DNA of 64,000 nucleotides from Stomorhina lunata (taxonomy: Eukaryota; Arthropoda; Insecta; Diptera; Rhiniidae). The DNA lies in NCBI GenBank assembly GCA_933228675.1, contig OW121740.1, positions 51,786,174 to 51,850,173 of the forward strand, in the 5' to 3' direction. The position numbers and the translations under genes were made by a program. The notes under the pieces were generated by a model. It worked only from the letters and a program-made list of their open reading frames with translations. It was not told the DNA's origin and searched no databases. Below are positions 1 through 11,120 of this stretch, piece by piece (the stretch's first letter is position 1; each line of letters begins with the position of its first letter).

Positions 1-2079
1 GGGTATTTATTGGCAAAATATGCAAATATATGCAGATAATTTATCTTATGCTAGAAAGCTGACATGTATATCCACTAAAATACTTGCTTGAAAATACTCT
101 ATTTCGAACTATTATTACTCATACGCCTTCATTTACTTAAAAATTTTTTAAAATTTTATTTTTCTTAAACACTTTTGGGGGTATTTATTGGTAAAGACCA
201 GTTTAAAAAGAAAATTGGCTTTTTATGCATTTAAAGAGTACCACCATGAGTTCTCTTACTCTCTTGCTCTCTCTCTCTCTCTTTCTCACTGTCTTGTTCT
301 CTTTAGTTGTGTTATTTTATTATTTAAAAAATTAATATTACTTATACGTTATACGATTTTGTTTTTAAATTAAGATTATAAAAGACTTTTTAGGGCAACT
401 TTTTTGTGGTTTAAGAACATTTTTAAAGTTAAATTGAAAACACTGACCCATTTATTGGGACTTAAGGTATTTTCTTAAAGGATTTAAAACACTTTTTCAT
501 TAATTTGGAAGTATTATTCAAACTTTTCTTAAATGTTAAAAATTATTTAAGTAACTTTTTTTAATCAATAGGATTTCACTTTTTAAAAATTTTCTTTGGG
601 ATTTTATGGGTTTTCGGGGGATTTTTGGCCAGTTATTAATTTGTTATAAATTTATTTCTTATTTTAACTGAATTTCTGTTTTGTATATTATTTGGTTTTA
701 TAAGAAAGCGCGCTATTTTGTGATTTTTGTTTAATGTCAGCCATCTCCTCCAATATGTGAACATCATCTTGGCTACGTATGCTGGAAACAACTGGAGTTT
801 TTTTGAAAAGGCATCACTAAACCAAGCGTTACGTTACGTTTCCCATTTTTTTCAGTTGCTGTTTTATTATAGTTTTTTTTTTCATTTTTAATATTGTTTT
901 TTTTTTCTTCTTCATTTTTTGTATTTTTTTCGAGGCTCTATATGTTGTGAATGTTTTGTAGTGGGGATTTTTATGTGTTTTTTCCTTATTCTTGTTTTTT
1001 TTTTTGCTTCTTATTATTTTTTATTTCCACTAGTCGTCGACGATGTCGACTAGTGCTATTATTACTAGGTACTACTAGTAGAGCTCTAGTAGTAGTATTT
1101 TTTTTATAAATTTTTTGCAACTTCTTCTCTAAAAGTAGTAGTTTTTGCTATTGTAGCTGGATTTTTATATTTTTTCATTTCTTAAAAGCAGCTGCAAGCA
1201 GGACTTTTTAAGATGTGAACCTTCCACCGTCAAACGGGCGAAGGAAAAAAAATATAAAATTATTGTATGAGCTAAAGGAAAAAAACAAAACTAACGCCAA
1301 GAGATGAGGAAAAAATAAAGAATTGTATATCAGCATCAGTAATATGTAGCATGAAGCTTACAAACATTTGCAAGAAGCAGCGGCAACGACATTACAGCGA
1401 ACAAAAAAAATATAAGGAAAATATAGGAAGAGATTGATTTTCTTTTATACGTTTTTAGCGATTTTTTTTTATTTCCTCTAACAGCGACTACTACAAAAGC
1501 AACAACAACATTAAAAACATCAGCAACAACCTTAATAGCAGCAGCCAACATCTTTGAAATGTATTCTATTTCTATATGTTGTCGTTTATATTTTTTTGAT
1601 CCTGCCACTATGTCCTGTTTTTTTTGCTTTCCTTGAAAAAAATTTTCCCCCGTTTGTTATTATTCGTAACTTATATTTTTTCTTAGAATAAAGTGGGGTT
1701 TCCATTATATTTTTTCCCTGCTTCTGCTGTTGTTTGATTGCATTTACGTATGTAATTGTCTGTATGTGTGTGAGTGTTTTGATCCTTTTTTGTGCAAGTT
1801 AAGGTCTTTTCACCATAAGTAGACCTTAGTGTGTTTAGTTGCTAGGATATCTTAGAAATAGTGAAAACATATATTTTTACTATACTTTTTTTTTCTTTGA
1901 CTAGTATCCATCCAGCTTTAGCTAAAATGTCCTGGGTAAGCGCTATAGCAGTTGCTGCTGCTCCTTGACTGAGTCTCATATGTGTAAGATGTTTGTTTCC
2001 CATATTTGCTTTTACTGTCTAGTAGGGTTGGTTGGTTTTTATACTTTTCTTCCTAAACAGCTTATATAAGTAATTTGGA
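1..2079. other. AT-rich non-coding spacer
   Basis: No gene is supported here. The stretch is very AT-rich with many poly-T runs and only short low-complexity ORFs. It contains one copy of the ATGCAAATATATGCAG motif at about 20-35 that heads the repeat units further right, a short CT microsatellite at about 265-283, and a small hairpin with 9-bp arms CACTAGTCG/CGACTAGTG (1028-1036 and 1047-1055). It could be intronic or intergenic. Confidence 0.6.
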
Positions 2080-4375
2080 CCTAAATATGCAAATATATGC
2101 AGATAAATTATATATCGTTACAAAGCTAAGACTTAAGGCTTTAAGTTGAAATTTATCTCGTTTTTGTAACTTTTCATTTAAAAAAGTTAAAGCAAATTAA
2201 AATAAAGTTTTCTCATTTTAGATCTTACCTTTTTCTTCTTTCCTTCAAATAATAGAAAAAATACGGGAACTTTGTTCCATCTTGCTTTAAGGGTACTTCT
2301 TTCTTTCTTGTTTTAAGGCTAAGTATGCAAATATATGCAGATAAATTATATATCATTACAAAGCTAAGACTTCAGATTTTAATTAGAGATTAAGTTTGTT
2401 TCTGTAACTTTTCATTAAAGAAAGTTAAATCAACTTAAAATGAAGTTTCCTGTTTTAGATCTTACTTTCTTCTTGTTTCCTTCAAATAATAGAAAAAAAA
2501 AATATCCGCATTCTTTCCTGTTTTAAGTTTAAATATGCAAATATATGCAGATAAATTATATATCGTTACAAAGCTAAGACTTCAGACTTGATTTAGAGAT
2601 TAAATTTGTTTCTGTAACTTTTCATTAAAGAATGTTAAATCAATTTAAAATCAAGTTTCCCGTTTTAGATCTTACTGTCTTCTTGTTTCCTTCAAATAAT
2701 AGAAAAAAATACGCGCATTCTTTCCTGGTTTAAGGCTAAATATGCAAATATATGCAGATAACTTATATATCGTTACAAAGCAAAGACCTAAGGCTTTAAT
2801 TAGAGATTAATCTTGTTTTTGTAACCTTTCACTAAAAAAAGTTAAATCAATTTAAAATTAAGTTTTCCCATTTTAGATATTACTTTCTTCTTGTTTTAAG
2901 GCTAAATATGCAAATATATGCAGATAAGTTATATAGTGTTACAAAGCTGAGGCTTTGGGCTTTAATAAGAAATTAATTTTAAGTAATTTGTAGCTAAATA
3001 TACAAATATATGCAGATAAGTTATATATCATTACAAAACTAAGACTTTAGATTTTAACTAATTTTAAGTAATTTGAAGCTAAATATGCAAATATATGCAG
3101 ATAAGTTGTATATCATTACAAAGCTATGACTATAGGCTTTAATTAGAAATTAATTTCGTTTCTGTAGCTTTTCATTAAGAAAAGTTAAAGCAATTTAAAA
3201 TATAGTTTTCCCGTTTTAGAGCTTAATTTTTTTCTTGTTAATAGAAAAAAAATACCTTTATTATTTTTTGTTTTGAGGCAAAATATGCAAATATATGCAG
3301 ATAATTTATATAATGTTACCAAGACGAGACTTTGGGCTTTAATTAGATATTACTTTTAAGTATTTTGGGGATAAATATGCAAATGTATTCAGATTACAAA
3401 GCTAAGACCTTAGATTTTAATTCGAGATTAATTTTGTCTCTGTAACTTTTCATTAAAAAAAGATAAATTAATTTAAATTTAAAATAAAGTTTTAACGTTT
3501 TAGATCTTAATTTTTTTCTTGTTTCCTTCAAATAATAGAAAAAAGTATCCGTATTATTTCTTGTTTTTGCGCTAAATATGCAAATATATGCAAATAAGTT
3601 ATATATCGTTACAAAGCTAAGACTTCCGATTTTAATTAAACATTAATCTTGTTTTTGAACCTTTTTACTAAAAAAATGTAAATCAATTTAAAATGCAGAT
3701 TTCCCGTTTTAGATCTAATCTTTTTCTTGTTTCCTTCAAATAATAGAACAAATTACCCGTATTCTTTCTTATTTTAAGGTTAAATATGCGAATATATGCA
3801 GATAAGTTATATATCGCTACAAAGATAAGACTTTAGATTTTAATACGAAATTTATTTCATTTTTGTAACTTTTTATTAAAAAAAATTTAAATCAAAATGA
3901 AGTTTTCCAGTTTTAGATCTAATTTTTTTTATACTTTTTTACTTTCTTGTTTTAATGCCAAATATGCAAATATATGCAGATAAGTTATATATCTTTATAA
4001 AGCTAAGACTTTAGATCTTAATTAGAGATTAATTTTGTTTCTGTAACTTTTCATTTTAAAAAGTTAGATCAATTTAAAATAAAGTTTTCCCGTCTTAGAT
4101 CTAATTTTTTTCTTGTTTTCAAATATTTAATATAAAAAGTGCCCTATTCTTTCTTGTTTTAAGGCTAAATATGCAAATATATGCAGGTAAGTTATATATT
4201 TTTACAAAGCTTAGGCTTTAGATTTTAATTAGAGATTAATTTTGTTTTTGTAACTTTTTATTAAAAAAAGTTAATTGAATTTAAAACGAAGTTTACTCAT
4301 TTTTGATCTAACTTTTTTTCTTGTTTCCTATAAATTATAGCCAAAAGTACCTGTACTATTTCTAAATTTAAATAT
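2080..4375 (+). repeat. Degenerate ~207-bp tandem repeat array headed by ATGCAAATATATGCAG
   Basis: About thirteen degenerate units start with the phrase ATGCAAATATATGCAG, at about 2087, 2325, 2535, 2742, 2908, 2999 (variant), 3085, 3285, 3377 (variant), 3578, 3785 (variant), 3964 and 4171. Spacing is mostly 200-210 bp, with shorter units of about 85-92 bp. A full unit runs from the motif through 'gttacaaagctaagact', an AT-rich middle, 'cccgttttagatctta' and 'ccttcaaataatag' to 'cttgttttaagg'. An outlying copy lies at about 4568. The head contains the POU-type octamer ATGCAAAT and a TGCA-N6-TGCA inverted pair. No coding potential is seen. Confidence 0.85.
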
Positions 4376-5390
4376 AATGCTAAAGAGCTAAGAACTATAG
4401 GCTTCATGCTTTCTTTATATTAATACTAACTTTTAGACTATTTCTATTTTAAACTTGAAAATCATGTCACTTTTTATTGATTTTAAGCTGATTTTACCTT
4501 AGATCTTTCTTCTATACGACTATTAAACTTGTAGATCATGTCACTCTTGATTGATTTTAATACTTATATGCAAACATATGCACATAATTTATATATCATT
4601 GTAAAGCTCAGTCTACGAGCTTTAATCAATCATAAGTTTTGTTTCTTTAGCTTTCACTAGAAAAAAAATATTTATAAATAAATCTAATTCTAATCGAGTG
4701 TAGATCGCTTAGTTTGATATAAATTTAAAGCTTTAATTTTTGTATGTACTTAGTTTTTATTTATTCAAGCAATAAGCGAGTACCAAAATTCATTATCGAA
4801 AATAAATCGACCCTCCCTAATGTATAGTGATTGCAATTTGCTTGTTTTTGTTGTTGCTTAAGTAAGACGTTGTTATCCTTATTGTAGCTATTGTTTTTGT
4901 AGTTGTTCCTATAGATGTTGCTGTTGTTGCAATAGTCGTTCTATATTTTTTTACCCCACATAGTCTTTGTTATATGTGACCATTGCAATGCCAACGTCTT
5001 TAAGAGGAGCGAACAACAGCAACATATTTGACGATGTCGTTTCTACTGTATTTTTTTTTTTTTTTTTTGCTTTCCCCGTTTTCTTTTTTATAGCTGATTT
5101 CTGTTCTTTTTTTTTTTGTCCTATGGTTTAAAGGACATTAAAAAGCGCACAGTGTTTTGAGGAGATAATTTCAATAGAAGACTTAGAACAGAATTTGATA
5201 ATCCATGAAGCTCCAAATTTAATTGGATAAAGTAAAAAAGTGGTCAATTTTAAATTTTATCTACGAATTTTTCTAATGTTATCAGCAATATTTAATTTGT
5301 TTCTTTTGTTTCTTTTTGTAAGCTCATTATTTTTAATTTTAATAACTGACACATAATTCGCACTTAGTCTAAAGGAGCAGAACCCGAACA
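4376..5390. other. AT-rich non-coding spacer
   Basis: No gene is seen. It holds a decayed octamer-repeat copy near 4568, a stretch of GTTGTTG-like simple sequence around 4850-4940 and poly-T runs near 5050-5120. Confidence 0.55.
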
Positions 5391-5417
5391 TCAAGCCCTT
5401 TCTATTGGCGAGCTCGG

Positions 5418-5553
5418 CGGAAAACTACTGTTCGATAATCTTGATCGGATTGTCTCACTGCAGAGTAATTAAAAAAAGATCAGTATAACGATCTTTTTTT
5501 AATTACTCTGCAGTGAGACAATCCGATCAAGATTATCGAACAGTAGTTTTCCG
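5418..5553. repeat. Perfect 64-bp-stem hairpin with 8-nt loop
   Basis: Bases 5418-5481 are the exact reverse complement of 5490-5553 by direct comparison; the loop is AGTATAAC (5482-5489). Pairing stops abruptly at both outer ends. A transcript would form a 64-bp duplex with no mismatches, as in fly hairpin-RNA (hpRNA) precursors of endogenous siRNA. Alternatives are a young foldback insertion or a fold-back chimera made during sequencing or assembly. No mature miRNA can be claimed. Confidence 0.9.
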
Positions 5554-5899
5554 ATCAGTTAATTACACAGTGCAACACGAAAAAAAATAACCATATACGG
5601 ACACCACTATGTGATAAAAGATCCAAATATAGGGGCCCCCAGAGATTTGTCATTTTGCAAAACTGATAATTTCCTTAGGCTTATATCTGGCAAATCGTTT
5701 GGATAGGTTAGGTTAGAAAGGATGCAGACCGTAAGGTCCACGTCACTTGGGCCCAAGAAGAGGTCCCTTTGTAATTCCTGCAGGGGAGAAAGAAGAGTCA
5801 AATTTCTAAACTACCATATATAAGAGGCTCAGTTAGAGCCAGCCGGATGCACCAATAAAAGAGCATATTTTACGAATGTTGATGTTCGAGATCTCTGAT

Positions 5900-8070
5900 T
5901 CTTCTTCTGTTATTCTTGACTCCCAGTGGAGCATAGGGCCTCAACCATCCTTTTATATCGAACTCTATTGCGAGATGTTAGGCATACATCATTCCATGAA
6001 TAGTTTGCTGCTTGTAACTCCGCATCAATTGACCTTCTCCACGTTCTAGCAGGTGCACCAACACGACGGCCGCTTCCTTGTGGATTCCAACGAAGCGCTT
6101 GTCGAGCAATGTTGGTATTTGGCCTTCGAAGTGTGTGGCCTATCCATCGCCATTTCCGTTGACATACCTCTATAGAAGAAGGGATTTGGTTTGTAGCGTT
6201 TAGTAGATCTTCATTTCTTATTCGATTTGGCCACCATATATTAAGGATTTGCCGCAAGCATTTGTTTGCAAAGGTTTGCAGGCGCTTATCGATGGCATTT
6301 GTGCGTTTCCAAGTTTCGCAGCCGTAATACAAGATGGACTTGACATTCGAGTTATATATTCGTAACTTAGTTGTTGTTGATATTTGCCGAGATTTCCATA
6401 TAGTTCGGAGAATGCCGAATGCAGATTTTGCCTTATTAATACGCGATTTAATATCCTCATCGGCGCCACCTTTTGTAGATACCAAACTACCAAGATAATT
6501 AAAGGTACCTACACAACCAATACCCTCGTTATCCACATTGATGTGTGGCGACGGGTTTGCGCCATAGCCTCCAGGCATAATCTTTGTCTTGGAGATATTG
6601 ATTTCCAGCCCAGCTGCCCGAGATTCAACAGTAATAGCGCTAGTGTTTTCTTGAAGGCGAGCTGGTCTTTGGCTTAGAAGACATACGTCATCGGCGTATT
6701 CCAAGTCCTCGAGTTGCTTAAATGGTGTCCATTGGATACCACGTCTACCATTCAGTGCCGTGCGCATTATATTGTCGATGACAAGGATAAAAAATATAGG
6801 TGATAATATACATCCTTGTCTTACTCCAGTAGTAACTTCGAACGGATTAGACAATTTACCTTTATGTAGAACCCGGCATTTAAAGTCCACGTACATTGCC
6901 CGAATTAAGTTCAGAATTTTCGTTGGCATGTTACGGTTTTCTAAAATTCTCCATAGATAGCACCTGTTGACACTGTCGAAGGCCTTCATAAAGTCGATAA
7001 ACGCTAGATAAATGGGGGTGCGGAATTCATTACATTGCTCCAATACTATTCTTACTGTGTTGATTAGATCAATACAAGATCTATTCTCTCGGAACCCAAA
7101 CTGATTTTCGCGGAGTGTTTCAGAAACTGCGTCAGACATTCTATTCAAAATTACTCGACTTAGTATTTTGCTCGGTATTGGAAGAAGTGTTATTCCCCTG
7201 TAGTTATTGCAGTCTTTGGAGTCACCCTTTTTTGGTATTTTGACTAGTATACCTTCATTCCAGGAGGTTGGTAGAGCTTCTTCTTCCCATATTTTACGCA
7301 CAAATGGGTGCCACAGTCTCACCGATCCTTCAACGTCACATAAAAGCATCTCCGCTGATATATTGTCATTGCCCGGGGCCTTGTTACGCTTAAGGCTTTT
7401 AATGGCATTCTTCACTTCTTGTAATGTAGGTGGGCTGTCTGAAATTCCACTGAATAAACAGTCATGGTTGGTTTCATTTTGCACTTCCGTCAGCGATTCT
7501 AATCCAATGGGATTGTTTAATGTTGACTGGAAGTGTTCCATCCATCGTATTAATTGTTCATCCGGGGTTGAGAGAAGTGTACTCAGAATGGGACTATTGG
7601 TGTAGGTAGGTTTGCCACACAACGCCCTTGATATATTGTATAAGGTCCTCATGTCGCCTTTATTTGCAGCTGACTCAGCTTGGCTTGCTTGTTCATCTAC
7701 CCACATTCTCTTGTCCCTCCTTGCAGACCTTTTTATTCTGTTGGACAGGTCACGGTACATTGTGTTAAGCTCTTCAACATCAGCGTTTGCATTTAGACTC
7801 GCATTTTTTATGGTTTTACGTTGTTGAACCAGGTCCCATGTTGCTTGTGTGAGCCATACTTTCCTTTTATGGTCTTTAAAACCTAACGTTTGTTGACCAA
7901 CCTCATTGTATGTCTGAGTGATACACCTTCCGATTTCGTTTATATTTGCGGCGTTGTTGTTTAAAATATCTGGAAGCCGATTCCTTATGGATGTTATAAA
8001 GGCAGTTCGGTGTCGCTCTGATTGCAGTTTCCCAACATCAATTTTCCGATCGACTTTTGCCGTTTCTGAC
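5900..8070 (-). mobile_element. RTE-like non-LTR retrotransposon, 5'-truncated (copy 1)
   Basis: This is the longest copy of an RTE-like LINE. One long minus-strand frame (7760 to 5910, 616 codons) covers linker and RT: KSLKRNKAPGNDNIS; KGDSKDCNNYRGITLLPIPS; ENQFGFRENRSC; motif A FIDFMKAFDSVN; motif B TGVRQGCILSPIFF; catalytic EYADDVCLL. A C-terminal block follows with RKWRWIGHTLRRP and GRRVGAPARTWRRSID. Homologous codons continue upstream to 8070, where the copy is 5'-truncated; the endonuclease is missing. The 3' end is GAA-rich (ACAGAAGAAGAAT) rather than poly(A). CTCTGAT flanks both ends (5893-5899 and 8071-8077), a probable target duplication inside the R1/LOA-like element. RT catalytic residues look intact, but without an endonuclease it cannot move alone. 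The clade is not certain. Confidence 0.88.
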
Positions 8071-8089
8071 CTCTGATAGATTGTGCAAA

Positions 8090-8632
8090 AATGAGAATCT
8101 CAGATGGAGGGTCCTACTATCAGCAAGGGCTGGGCAGTTCCTCCTCAACGTTATGACAACTCCTGCAGTAGTCATTGCTATGAAGATTAAGTTTTCTAGC
8201 ATGTAAACCTATTAAACAGTGTCCTGTGAGTATTAAGGTAAGGGTGCTAAGTCCACGGAAAGCTGACCAAGACTGCAGAACGCTTATTGTAGGTCATGTA
8301 AGTCTAGAGATCGAACAAGTCGTTTATGTGGACCAGTTGGTCTGTGCGGACCTAAAAAGAAACTGCTTGATGAGCAGTTTGCATGCTGATAGCGGTATAC
8401 CTATGAATTGGTCAATGTTCTCTTAACCAAGGAGAGCACCACCTTTTGCTAGATTGTCCGCAGTGATGTTGCCTGGTACATTACTGTGACTGCGTACCCA
8501 GAAAAGTTCAATGTTGGAATGTCTCGCCATCTCATCATCGGCATTCACGGATAAGAACGGATGTCGATGATAAAGAATGAATGGCGGCAAGACTATCCGT
8601 ACAGAAACGAATATCGGTGGTATGTGAGCCAC
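8090..8632 (-). pseudogene. R1/LOA-like LINE: RNase H and Cys-rich tail
   Basis: The minus strand encodes FWVRSHSNVPGNITADNLAK (about 8430-8505), the last conserved block of a LINE RNase H domain, with the His of 'RSH' and the Asp of 'AD' in place. Downstream (about 8090-8330) lies GHCLIGLHARKL then DYCRSCHNVEEE, the start of the zinc-knuckle-like tail of I/R1/LOA elements. Frame breaks separate the parts. RNase H excludes plain RTE or CR1 elements for this copy. Confidence 0.75.
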
Positions 8633-9010
8633 ATGCTAGCCCTATAAATAGTTGAGATTTCAGCTTGAAGAATACTGCATTGTTTTGGAAGCTTGAATTT
8701 TACTTAAAAAAAAAAAATGGGATGAAGAAGCCCCTACCCACACCACGCACCGATTTGAAACCGTCCGAGATGATTTCCAGGTTCTCATCTCTGGAAACGA
8801 TTTGAGGACCCGAGATATCCACAGAGAAAGATTGCTCGAAAACGGGTGAGGGAATGCAGTAGTCAATGTTTTCGGGGAGATTTGTGAGTGGCCTAAAGTT
8901 AAAGTAGACCATTCACCGGTAGTTCTTAACCTTTAGCAACCATTTTTAAGAGGCAGGCGGTATAAGAAGGAAGAAAGGCCCCAAGTGTTGCCTAGAGCTC
9001 TTCTGCACGA

Positions 9011-9595
9011 TTATAGTGCAATGGAAACCTTACACACCCCAGATTGGTTGTTTAAGTTCCAGGACAGCTTAGAGTCCAGAATCACTTCCAGATATTTGGC
9101 ATGATCCGTGAGCACAAGTTCAGTTCGATCTAGCTTTTGGAGGGTTAACTGGGGAATCTTGTATTTTCTGGTGAATAGAACGAGTTTCGTTTTGGTGGGA
9201 TTTACCCCCAAGCCATTGGAAACGCTCCATGCAGTGAGTGTGGCTTAGAGCGACTTTCAGTCGTTGCTAAATAGTGTTCGGGTACTTGCCCGAAACTGCA
9301 ATAGCGACGACATCTGCATAAGCAATGGTTTTGAAGCACAGAGAGTCCAATTCCCTTAACAAGGTTCCAAAACAGGGGAGACAAAACCCCGCCCTGAGAA
9401 GTACCCCGGCATGCTACTTTGTATACCGTAGCTTTGCCCAAAAATATTTCTATAAGAAAGAAGTTTTCCTAAGAAGGCGGCAATGGAGTTAGCAACTCCT
9501 AGGTCCGCCATTGTCGATATGATCGATGTAGGCTTAATGTTGTTAAAAGCTCCCTCAATATCTAGAAAGGTAACCAGTGAGAATTCGCCGAACTC
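9011..9595 (-). pseudogene. R1/LOA-like LINE: RT motif A and downstream RT segments
   Basis: Reading down from 9595, the minus strand gives EFGEFSLVTFLDIEGAFNN, holding the first catalytic Asp of RT motif A. It then gives GTSQGGVLSPLFWNLV (the motif-B region) and, after frame breaks around the expected YADD site (9250-9320), 'NPTKTKLVLFTRKYKIP' and 'KYLEVILDSKLSW', typical of the thumb side of R1/jockey-type RTs. The YADD box is not intact. The segment continues directly from the RT block at 10201 once the 9609-10187 insertion is removed. Confidence 0.8.
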
Positions 9596-9608
9596 AAGTG
9601 ATTTCTCT

Positions 9609-10187
9609 GAAGGCTATGGCACAAACCCGTCACCACACATCAATGTGGATAACGAGGTTATTGGATGTGTAGGTACCTTAAATTATCTTGGCAGTTTGGT
9701 ATCTACAAAATGTGACGCCGACGATGATATTGAATCGCGTATTAAGAAGGCAAAATCTGCATTCGGCATTCTCCGAGCTATTTGGAAATCTCGGCAAATA
9801 TCAACAACAACTAAGGTATGAATATATAACTCGAATTTCAACTCCATCTTGTATTACGGCTGCAAAACTTGGAAACGCACAAATGTCATCGATAAGCGCC
9901 TACAAACCGTTGCAAACAAATGCTTGCGGCAAATCCTTAATGTATGGTGGCCAAATCGCATAAGAAATGAAGATCTACTAAACGCTACAAACCAAATCCC
10001 TTCTTCTATAGAGGTATGTCAACGGAAATGGCGATGGATAGGCCACACACTTCGGAGGTCAATTGATGCGGAGTTACAATCAGCAAAACTATTCATGGAA
10101 TGATGTATGCCTACATTTCGCAATAGAGTTCGTTATAAAACGATGGTTGAGGCCCTATGCTCCACCAGCAATCAAAGATAGCAGAAG
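9609..10187 (+). mobile_element. RTE-like LINE, short 5'-truncated copy (copy 3)
   Basis: This is only the last ~580 bp of the RTE-like LINE seen at 5900-8070, in the opposite orientation. It starts at GYGTNPSPHINVDNE and runs through YLGSLVSTK, KSAFGILRAIWKSRQIST and RKWRWIGHTLRR. It lacks the block between 'HTLRR' and 'RSIDAEL' (an internal deletion near 10057) and has frameshifts. A 13-bp duplication with one mismatch flanks it: AAGTGATTTCTCT (9596-9608) and AAGTGATTTTTCT (10188-10200), as expected for LINE insertion. It interrupts RT motif A of the host R1/LOA-like element. Confidence 0.88.
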
Positions 10188-10200
10188 AAGTGATTTTTCT

Positions 10201-10760
10201 AAAGAACTCGCAAGTGAGTGGAGAGCTGTTTCAACAGACTTGCCTTTATTGCAGGCGTGCTGTGATTTAGAGAGAAGACGTGGGTTGATTGATGAACCTA
10301 AATGAACATCAATAATGAGTTCTAGAGTTTTTAGAAGGAAGGAACTGAGGCTGATTGGTTTGAAGTCCTTCGATCTGGTGTGGCTAGCTTTATCCACTTT
10401 AGGGATGCATACTACCTCACATCTGTTTCATGATTCATCTTAGACAACTTATAAAAATCCTGATGAGCCAGGGATTTATAATGTCAGCGTTGTGTTGAAG
10501 GTCTACTGGGATGATGCCATCCGGACCCGCTGACTTATACGGTTTGAAGCAGTCTAGAGCCCACTTGACATTTCCTCTATCAATGAGGATTTGTGGCGAT
10601 TCAAATGCAGTCGAGTTACTGGACAAAGGCTCATGGTAAAGAGCACTGCATCCAGGGAAGTGAGTGCCCATAAGAACCTCAGGGTCTAGTTGCCACAGGT
10701 TTTTTAAATATAGCCAGTGACAAAGTCAGGATTTTTAACTGGTGTCGAAGGATCCTTCCA
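10201..10760 (-). pseudogene. R1/LOA-like LINE: N-terminal RT segment
   Basis: Two minus-strand reading frames carry the start of a LINE reverse transcriptase: 'HFPGC', 'KWALDCFKPYKSAGPDGI' (the K-SAGPDGI block opening this RT family), then 'KDFKPISLSSFLLKTLE' and 'LSKSQHACNKGKSVETALHS'. A stop and frameshift separate them near 10400-10435. The text matches the units of the 45-kb array (for example FEPYKAAGPDGI), so both derive from one family. The RT would copy element RNA at the nicked target, but this copy is broken. Confidence 0.8.
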
Positions 10761-11120
10761 CGCCGCTGCAGAAGTTTTTCCAAGACTATCTTTTCGCATT
10801 TCTAACGACATTTTTGAACCTGTTTACTAAAGCTTTATAGCGGAAACAATTGGAAGTCCTCTTGGCTTCGTTAAACAGACGACGACATTCTTTGCGTAGC
10901 TTCGCAATGTCGGGTGACAGGATGGTCTACATATACCTTTTGTAGTGATTTCCTTGCAGGCTTAGATAGTAACTTGCTATAAAGTATTGGTCAATGTGTT
11001 AACAGCTTGACCAATGTCTTCGCAAGAGTCGATGTGCAGTACAGAAGGTAAGAGGCTACGAAGAAAGTCTTTATTAGTGTCTCAGTTTGTTCTCTTCCTA
11101 TTTAGGAAGGGGATGGAAGA

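Larger units (their letters stand above)
5600..11120 (-). mobile_element. R1/LOA-like non-LTR retrotransposon remnant, interrupted twice
   Basis: Minus-strand fragments in the right order belong to one decayed LINE. They are a linker before RT (about 10700-11120), RT segments (10201-10671, then 9011-9595), an RNase H segment (about 8423-8510), a Cys-rich tail (about 8090-8330) and a C-terminal end (about 5820-5892, reading like 'LSEVSNINIRKICSFIGASG'). RTE-like insertions at 5900-8070 and 9609-10187 split it, and joining across each insertion restores continuity: RT motif A reads LEKSLEFGEF then FLDIEGAFNN across the second. RT plus RNase H points to the I/R1/LOA supergroup; the exact clade is not settled. 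Stops and frameshifts make it non-functional. The same family forms the tandem array near 45 kb. Confidence 0.8.

Noticed and set aside
5482..5489. Hairpin 5418-5553 as a transcription terminator
   Set aside because: Intrinsic terminators are bacterial; a 64-bp stem in fly DNA is better read as an inverted duplication or hpRNA.
6384..7827. Plus-strand ORFs opposite the RTE-like RT
   Set aside because: Antisense shadows of the minus-strand 616-codon frame; the same shadows occur opposite 35454-37154.
10455..10470. CTGATGAG as a second hammerhead core
   Set aside because: No GAAA, stem II or cleavage site follows; it lies in LINE coding text.
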